Part shown: piece after piece, positions 57,316 through 64,000 of the stretch
Layout of the letters: every line of letters begins with the position of its first letter
Position numbering within the stretch: position 1 is the stretch's first letter
DNA from: Cyathus striatus
Lineage: Eukaryota > Basidiomycota > Agaricomycetes > Agaricales > Nidulariaceae
Assembly (NCBI GenBank): GCA_025738555.1
Contig: JAOVFP010000011.1
Span: forward strand, 1,240,001 to 1,304,000
Direction: 5' to 3'
Length of the DNA: 64,000 nucleotides
Position numbers and translations under genes: made by a program
The notes under the pieces: model-generated
The model's input: only the letters and a program-made list of their open reading frames with translations
What the model was told of the DNA's origin: nothing
The model's database searches: none

Positions 57316-57720
57316 TTGCTGTGTAGTTTTTATGGACATTCTGAACATTCGCATGCTTGTACTTGCCCTTATTTTGGGTTTCATAAAATAAAATTGCTGT
57401 TTCTTGGTCTTACTTGTGTGATTTTTAAGTCATAAGTGTTTCTCAAGAATTTGCGAACTGCTATTTCATGAACTAGCCGTTGCTCAACGAGCTTCTGAGT
57501 GCTTGAAGTCATATTGATGCGCACTTTTTGATGCGTGATGCGTCTTATCCCGCCGAGTGATGCCGAAATTAAAGATCTCATCTCGGAGTTATAGTGGACT
57601 TTCCATATACATCCGCGTAGATTATGCACGTGTCGTGATTGACTTCATCACTATCTTTCTAAACTCGTTGCGCCTAGCGTACTGTTCATGCGATTTCAAA
57701 ATTTCAGCTCCGTGAGCCTA

Positions 57721-57760
57721 CTCTCTCCCCCCCTCCAACAATAAAAGCCGTCCTCGGCGT
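57721..57760 (-). other. Polypurine-tract-like site of the right gypsy element
   Basis: On the minus strand CGAGGACGGCTTTTATTG is followed by GGAGGGGGGGAGAGAG. This is the arrangement often found just before the 3' LTR of Ty3/gypsy elements. If real, the 3' LTR starts near 57720 and extends left. I could not identify LTR ends because the other LTR lies outside the window. Confidence 0.45.
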
Positions 57761-57884
57761 ACTTGCCGGGCAATGTGCTAGCTATCAGAAGTCATGAACA
57801 GTGCGATACACGTTTTGTCTAGACACTGATCTCAATTTTAGTAATTAGCTTATGTCTTCTTTCGCGTATAGCTCGCTGTTGGAT

Positions 57885-57895
57885 GGTATAAAAAC
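57885..57895 (+). promoter_or_regulatory. TATA box for the 57994 gene
   Basis: GGTATAAAAACC lies about 105 nt before the ATG at 57994, with a pyrimidine-rich leader between. Confidence 0.5.
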
Positions 57896-57993
57896 CCTGC
57901 AGTTTCCTCGCTGGTCTTCAGCATTCCTGTTACCGTTCTCTCCTATTTTCCTGCTTACTTCCCACTTTTCCACTCTACTTTTTCGTCACCGTA

Positions 57994-59299
57994 ATGGCCG
58001 ACAATTTCCCATCTGAAGCCGCATTTCTTGACGCCGCTCGTGGTTTACGCACGAAGACGGGGCACTGGCAAGCCCAGCGCGACACGATGTCTAGCGTCCA
58101 ACTTCGTACTGAGTTACGCAAGGAGGCCGCTACGCTCGTAAGTGTTCACTTTACTATTGTACCGGTTGCTAGCTAATCGTACCTCTTTTCTAGGAAATGA
58201 TGTTAGAATATGCCGAGGTTTTCCCTGCAATGCTCGAACACTCCGTCGTTGAGGAGGTCGTGAGAAAGACCCGTTCGCTCTATATTTTTCTCGAGAACAG
58301 GTACAAATTGGCGAAGCCGGCGGGCCTCTTTGCTCTCCTTGAGCAGGCTTGGGCTGTAATTGAGCCAAGGGTCCGTGCTGCTGAGGCTATTGCCGCCATT
58401 CTCATTCCCGACATCATTCCTGCTCCAACTGCGCCACCTGCGACACCTGTTACCTCTCGTCGTCCCGTAAGTTATCCTAGCTAACACTTTTTGTATTTTA
58501 TTAACCAAGATCTCGTTAGATTTCCAGCAAGGGTTCCGACGTTGTTGCCGATGTGGATGATGATAAGGGTACGCACGTGACCAGTACGACTTCTCCAACT
58601 TCCTCTGTCGTTGACGCTGAGGTATCGTAGCTCGACTTTCTACGCGACAGAAGCATACTAACCCTCGTGTTCGTAACTTAACTAAGCGCTTCAATGCAAT
58701 GGAGGTTGACGACGAGGCCAAAGCATCTGTGAGTTATTTTTAAAGTTTCTTATCAAATGAAAATTTAATTTAATAACTCCAGTCTTCTACTCGTCCGGAG
58801 GCGGTGAAATTATCTTTCGACGCGATCCCCAATCTTGATCGCAATAGTCCCGCTTATCGTCAAGCTGAGCGCCTTCGTAAAGGGAAGCATCCCAAAACTG
58901 ACAAAGATGAGGGTTCTCGCAAGCGCCCTCGCTTGGTGCTTCCTCTTCCTCGTACGTATCCGTCTTTTACTTAGCTTATCCATTTCTAACCACTTTACTG
59001 TCCTTAGGTACCCCTCCGAGTGTCTTACTTTTGCTCGGTCCGTGATGGACCACCTGCTGAGCCTAAATAGGATTGATCAGGTGCCCGTGCCTTCCCATTT
59101 GATGGGGATGCACCGGGCCGAGACTCTGATGTGCACGGCTCAAAGCATTCAGCAGCTTTACAAGACCTTCATTGACACCAACGCGGATATCGAGAGATAC
59201 CTTCGGTACTCTGACGCTCGTGGTTCCTCTGGTAAGCTTTGACTCCCGTTATCTATTTATAAATCACTAGTAACTTCTATTGATTTATTTATAGATTAA
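57994..59299 (+). CDS. Multi-exon gene antisense to the gypsy element, function unknown
   Basis: Exons 57994-58137, 58194-58466, 58520-58621, 58651-58728, 58783-58951 and from about 59008 to the TAA at 59297-59299. Most borders are good GT-AG introns. The apparent 29-nt gap at 58622-58650 is shorter than a normal intron and may hide an indel, and the last exon needs a one-base shift. The protein begins MADNFPSEAAFLDAARGLRT, then a helical region with YIFLENRYKLAKPAG, an acidic Ser/Thr stretch, a basic KGKHPKTDKDEGSRKRPRL segment (NLS-like) and a helical C-terminus ending DARGSSD. No family recognised. It lies between pol (ends 59467) and the polypurine-like tract, on the opposite strand. Confidence 0.5.
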
Positions 59300-59466
59300 G
59301 TTGTACCTGTGACTAGCTAAGGGACTTAGACGCGAATAGGGACTGTTATGGGCGAGGACACTGTATGGTAACGGTAGAATAGGCTTGTAGCACGATCCCC
59401 GCACATGTAGCATCCCCCTCGAACTTTTTATATGATATTTGTGATTATGCCGCGCTCTTTCCTTTG

Positions 59467-61446
59467 TTAATCTGAGTCTTCCGAGTTTGGTATAACCTCA
59501 TCAAATATATCCGGTCCCATTTCGCTAGAAGATTCGCTTTCACGCGCTTTCAGACGGATTTTTCGGAAATGTAAGTCCTCCTGAATTTTAGACGGTGTTT
59601 CGTCTTCTTCTTCAGATAACATGGTTTCCAAAAGTTCGGGTGTCAACCCAATTAACTTTTGTACTTCCTCTGAGAACTCTATTCTTTTCCTAGCTAGATA
59701 CGGTATTACTCGTAATCTAGCTACCTTATTTTGTAATATCGCCCCATTCATTTCACAGAGAATATAACTACCCCCTTTTGAACGTGATACCACAACATAA
59801 GGTCCGTTGTACCTGACTTGATTCTTCAAATTCGAAAGCTTCCCTATTTTTGGACTTCGTACAAGCACAAGATCTCCTGGACTAAAGATCCATTCCTTGA
59901 CTTTGTGTTGCACATCTTGTTCCATCTTAGCTAATCGCCTTATCTTTTCCTTAGTTACCCTATTCCTCATATCTTCGACATGTTGCGCATGTTTAGCTAA
60001 AGCCCTCGCTCGTAGACCAATTAAATCGCTTGTAGACATAAGTCCATCCGGCGCTGGTATAAACCAAGTAGCTTCTTGCAAATCCAAAGGTAACACCGGG
60101 TGTTGTCCAGTAATTATAAAATACGGAGAACAACCAAATCGTTTCCTAGCGGTCATACGATCGCCCACAGAACATGCGGCAAAAACCAGTACCATTTAGA
60201 TAAATCTGGTTCTGAACTTTTTACAAGCATCTGTCGCAGATCCCAATGGGGTCGTTCGATAGTTCCGTTCGCTCTCGAGTTATAAGGGGATATGGATATT
60301 CCAGTTATGTTGTATTTTTCCCTTAACCACTTAACTGCTCGTAAGAACGCGGTTCCGTTATCCGTTACAATTTTCTGAATACACCCCCATCTACATATGA
60401 TGTCTTCAAACAGCCATTCTCCAATAGCGCGCATTTTCGTTCCTGATTGCTTTAGCTTCTGCCCATGATGACAAAGCACAGCGACCGTGAACAATATATT
60501 TACACTGATTAGATTTGTTTGTAGACATGTTTAATACATCGGTATGTAATATTTGAAAGATCGACGGGGTTTCTGTAAGGACTGGCATTGTCTCAAACAA
60601 TTGTTTCTGTCGTTTCTGACAAATATGACAGGTAGCTATGTACCATTGTACATCGTTAGAGACCTGTGGCCACCAAAATCTATGTGTTAATAGTTCCGTG
60701 GTCGCAAATACCCCGCGATGTCCTAAAGTATCATGTGCCGCCTTCATCATATACATGCGCTCTTCCTTTTCTACAAACAACTTATGTTGTCCTTCCTCAT
60801 CCTTGTAATACAACTTACCATTACGCAATAAAAACCTGCTAGCTAACTCATAGTTTCGTTTGTCCTCCTTAGTCCACTCACTACTTTCAGACTTTGGATT
60901 TGCTAAGAGTTCGCGCATGCTTTCTATGCGTTGATCCATAAATCGCGCTTGTTCCTTACGGTGATCTTCTGAATACGACGCCCTTAATTCAGGGTCATCT
61001 TTCAGGGTTGGGTCAGGTACTACTGGGACTTGTACGAATTGCTGCAGATATGTTCGCTGAGCCGGAGCACATTTATCAGAATTTATTATCTGTTGTCTGA
61101 TTTCCTGTTCTTTACGATATTCTTCCTTAGCCATATTTAGCTCATCCTTAAACGAATCAATGTCCTCGGCGATATCATACAGAAATCCTGTTCTATCGTC
61201 GATCTCATCGTAAAATTCTTCAAGCTTCAATGGGTCAGGATCACCGTCTCTGGCTTTCATATATTGTATCGGCTTTTCATCGTCCTCAGATTCATCCGTA
61301 AAGACCCAGTCTGTTCGATCCCCCGGTACATACCTTCGCCTAGATAGACCATCCGGCCCAAATGTCTTCCCAGCTTTATGTACTAGCGTAAAGAAGAAAT
61401 TTGTACGAATATAATCTACCCATCTATTTGTAGTGGCGTTTGGCAT
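59467..61446 (-). CDS. Retroelement RNase H end and integrase (frameshifted)
   Basis: Three ORFs (61446-60406, 60494-60153, 60195-59467). HKAGKTFGPDGLSRR (about 61380) closes RNase H. HHCC integrase finger: HDTLGHRGVF and CHICQKRQ (about 60740-60610). Core: LHTDVLNMS (first Asp, about 60540), VTDNGTAF (second, about 60365) and ANGTIERPHWDLR (Glu, about 60260). The tail has GDLVLVRSPKIGKLSNLK and YNGPYVVVSR, a GPY/F module, and ends DEVIPNSEDSD. One-base deletions near 60455 and 60165 split it. Confidence 0.85.
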
Positions 61447-63322
61447 TCCCCTGGATTATTCAACATCCCATGCAAATATTTCGCATCAGTTTCAACAACT
61501 AAATTACGACATCCTCGCAATAGGTACTGTTCTTCTTCCAGAACCATGCGTAACCCTAACAATTCTCGTTTCGGTTGTGAATAGCGACTTTGACGTCTAG
61601 TTAAAGTCTTTGATCCAAAGCGAACGTACCAGATCTTGGAAGGATCTACTTCGTCCCTTTGATAGATCAACCAACCCGCGGCTATGTAAGATGTATCCAC
61701 GGCTAGCACTAACGGTTGACTACTCTTATAATCCGGAGTCCGAATTGGTAGATAGTTCCACACAGCTTGTTTAAGATCGTCCATAGACTTCTGTTCTAAA
61801 TCTTCCCATTTGAATTCTACGTTCTTCTTTAATAATTCATAAAGAGGCGCGGCTAACTCAACGAACTTAGGAATATTTAAACGCGCTTGTACGGCGGTAC
61901 CTAAGAAACCTCTAACCTCCGTTGTATTTCTACAGGGTCCCCAATTCATAACGGAATCAATCGTATGCTTAGTCGGCTTACGTCCTAGGTAAGAACATCT
62001 ATGTCCTACCACTGTGAACTCATCCGCACATACAATCGACTTCTTTCCGGAGAAAGTTCCTCCCACATATCCCATACGCTGTAGAACTCTATTTACGCCT
62101 TGGAAATATTCCCAAATAAAGCGTCTGATTCCCGGATTCTCAGGAATCATCTCATAGGTTCCATCTGGTCTCTCATACCTTGTTTTTCCTCCCTCATAGG
62201 CACATCGTCAATAAATGGCTTAGTGAACTCAGGGATTTCGTCTCTCAAGATATAAGTGACATCGTCATGGAAAATGGCTACTGAATTCGTCCATCCCATA
62301 GGTAAGGTAACTAATCTTAAAGCTCCAAACGGTGTTTGGAACGTTGTAAGATCCCGCGATTCCTCATCCAATAACCTTTCATCATATCCTACGTACAGAT
62401 CTAAGATTCCCCCACAGGCACGCCCAGCGAAATGGTTAGCTAACTCCTCAGTTGCCGGCGGCAATCCCGAGTGCGCTATAGTAACTTTGTTTAGGGGTTC
62501 CAGACTATGTACTAGACGAAGACTTTTACCATCTTTCTTAATTACGCAAAACCACTTAGATCTATACGAAGAGTTTGATTGTTCGTATATACCGCCGTCT
62601 AGCTTAGCTTTTATGATGGCACAGACCTCGTCATGTATAGCTGGTGGAATAGGTATCGGTTTTTCTACCCATGGTACATGAGGTACAGTTGGTATTTTCA
62701 CGGGGGGAAAATACTCCTCCTTAAACCGACCCTTTTCTGATTCCTCCCAAGCAAAAGCCATTTCGTGTTCCTTAAGCATCCAATGCATTAGCTTACGCTC
62801 CTCTGGTAACATAAATTCCTCCGTATGTGCCTTATCGATATATTCTTTCCGATCTTGAGTATATCTAATGCCTGGCTCATATTCTGGCGGCTTAGTTGGT
62901 AATTTAGGTAACGTAGCTAAGGGATCTCCTATGATCTCACGCTTGATATAAAACTCCTTAGGGAGTTCCGCTAATACTGGTTTGACTTTCTTCGCAACAG
63001 GTTTATATTTCTTTCCTGCGAATACATGTCGTACCGACTTCTTCTTGGTGGGCACGGATTTCTTGACTATGTCATGGAAATTTACTACCCACCCATCTCC
63101 TTCCTTTCCTTCGCCTAGTCGTTGATTTAAATGTATATTTAACAACTGCGAAGCTTTCTCTTCCTTAATTTCACCGTGCTGTACTTGAGCCTGCAAGTAT
63201 GCGTAGGTTAACTCGTCTCCCTGGAAATTTTTGGTATTTTCTGGCATATACATACTATCTACTTTTAACTTTCCAAATCCATCTTCTGACACCACTACTG
63301 CGAACTCTCCCTGATTTTTCAT
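61416..63322 (-). CDS. Retroelement reverse transcriptase and start of RNase H (frameshifted)
   Basis: Two ORFs (63322-62147 and 62150-61416). Palm motifs: WFCVIKKDGKSLRLVHSLEP (about 62570-62510), LPMGWTNSVAIFHDDVTYIL (about 62310-62250) and PFIDDVPM (about 62220), the catalytic DD. After a one-base deletion near 62195 the frame continues with a TRYE-like stretch, ENPGIRRFIWEYFQGVNRVL and ADEFTVVGHRCSYLGR (connection), then RNase H with LAVDTSYIAAGWLIYQ (about 61700). A second deletion near 61432 moves the frame to the next ORF. The enzyme makes and processes cDNA. Confidence 0.85.
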
Positions 63323-64000
63323 CAGCTCATCGAATCCCGAAAATGCGACTCCTCTTGAACTACTGTCCGGCGTTTACCTCTAGCGTGCGTGGGAATGACC
63401 GTGCGCGCTCCCGTTTCTGGGGACGTCAACGTTATCATAGTTCTCCCATCTGTAGAAGTAACTACGTGACTAGCCGTAAGTACATCAAAAGGTCGCCCCA
63501 ATAACATTTGGTACGGTGGTGACGGCAAAATATGAACTTGTAAATACAGGGTTAGCTCACCCAAACTTAAGGGTACGTCCCTAGCTAATCCACAGGTTTG
63601 TTCTAAACCCCCATTCGCGCTTTGCATAGTTAAGCACGCGTCTGGGTCCCATTGGAGTCCGCATTTCTCAGCTAATGTTCTGCTCATAGTAACTATTTGC
63701 GAACCACTATCTAAAAGTGCATCTTCCACCAATGTGCCGTTTATCTTCCCTGAGATCGCCCTTAGCGCTTCCGTATCCCTTGCAACAAATACACGACGCG
63801 CTCTTTCTTCCAGAGAAAAAGTGTGCAGGTACTGCGTGATCGGGTCTGACACTACCCATCCTTTTTCACTCTTACTAATCGACGGGTTTGGAAGCTCCTT
63901 ATCTTCAACATAGATCCATTGAAAACTTGGTTTGCCTGGAGCCTCGTCGTCCGTAACTTCTTCGATCCTAGCTGCAGGCCTCTCATTAGCTAACTTATAT
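63322..64000 (-). CDS. Retroelement protease region (partial at edge)
   Basis: The open frame enters from the edge (YKLANERPAARIEEV...) and carries LLDSGSQIV (about 63720), the retropepsin Asp-Ser-Gly motif, and YQMLLGRPFDVL (about 63505), the usual downstream Leu-Gly-Arg-Pro-Phe motif of Ty3/gypsy proteases. It ends at TGA 63322-63324, overlapping the next ORF's ATG by one base, but the RT frame extends upstream of that ATG, so the junction is best read as a one-base frameshift in one Pol frame. Confidence 0.85.
   Translation of the reverse strand, partial: YKLANERPAARIEEVTDDEAPGKPSFQWIYVEDKELPNPSISKSEKGWVVSDPITQYLHTFSLEERARRVFVARDTEALRAISGKINGTLVEDALLDSGSQIVTMSRTLAEKCGLQWDPDACLTMQSANGGLEQTCGLARDVPLSLGELTLYLQVHILPSPPYQMLLGRPFDVLTASHVVTSTDGRTMITLTSPETGARTVIPTHARGKRRTVVQEESHFRDSMS

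Larger units (their letters stand above)
59467..64000 (-). mobile_element. Ty3/gypsy element with largely open pol, partial at window edge
   Basis: Protease, RT, RNase H and integrase frames follow one another on the minus strand. No chromodomain is visible. Five single-base frame changes separate otherwise clean ORFs. The frame is still open at base 64000, so gag and the 5' LTR lie outside. CpG is abundant. Confidence 0.9.

Noticed and set aside
62147..62150. ATGA overlap as coupled translation inside RT
   Set aside because: The correct Pol frame resumes about 45 nt earlier, so the overlap is a by-product of a one-base deletion near 62195.
63320..63324. Stop-start overlap (TGATG) as programmed reinitiation between protease and RT
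   Set aside because: The RT frame is open upstream of the ATG and continues the Pol sequence, and four other junctions show the same one-base shift at unrelated contexts.

Overview
The window looks like a repeat-dominated stretch of a filamentous basidiomycete genome, probably an agaricomycete. The reasons are short (about 50-60 nt) GT-AG introns, families that are expanded in that group (hAT, Mutator-like with a GCM-type zinc finger, Ty3/gypsy, RecQ-like helicases, DUF6589 proteins), and a basidiomycete-type single-pass membrane protein. I cannot name the species. Only one gene (21344-22449) reads as fully intact.

Layout. 1-2966: AT-rich, a small repeat and a coding-like remnant. 2976-10053: a complete Mutator-like element (9-bp target duplication ATCCAGAAA) whose broken transposase carries a ubiquitin-specific-protease domain and a PHD finger; it splits a coding-like open frame. 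10996-14332: an element with roughly 640-bp inverted arms and a DDE-transposase tail. 14390-19089: repeats and a TIR element (17976-19089). 19445-22449: a CpG-retaining island with the one intact gene. 25688-26853: a palindrome-rich hAT-like non-autonomous element.

29116-50621: two convergent genes, a DUF6589-type gene (+) and a RecQ-like helicase gene (-), whose 3' ends meet at about 47450. They are shredded by insertions whose borders can be read base by base. A hAT element (30503-41968, TSD GCAAACAT) lies in the DUF6589 gene; a Ty3/gypsy chromovirus (31602-39410, TSD GATAC) lies in the hAT; a hAT-like short element (34231-35372) lies in the gypsy RT. A second element (42722-46986, TSD ATTTAC) sits in a DUF6589 intron and itself holds a palindromic element (43823-45197, TSD CATTATTC). 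A solo LTR (47614-47975, TSD TTGGA) lies in the RecQ tail.

54-64 kb is different: it keeps CpG. It holds most of a second Ty3/gypsy pol (59467-64000, minus, running off the edge) and two intron-containing genes on the opposite strand (55389-57315 and 57994-59299). Of these, the second, and perhaps both, appears to lie inside the retroelement, between pol and its polypurine tract.

The main theme of the left 50 kb is loss of CpG. In four unrelated transposon or repeat families the internal stops are nearly all TGA at conserved arginines (CGA to TGA), and the two LTRs of the chromovirus differ mostly where one has TG and the other CA. The right 10 kb decays differently, by single-base deletions.
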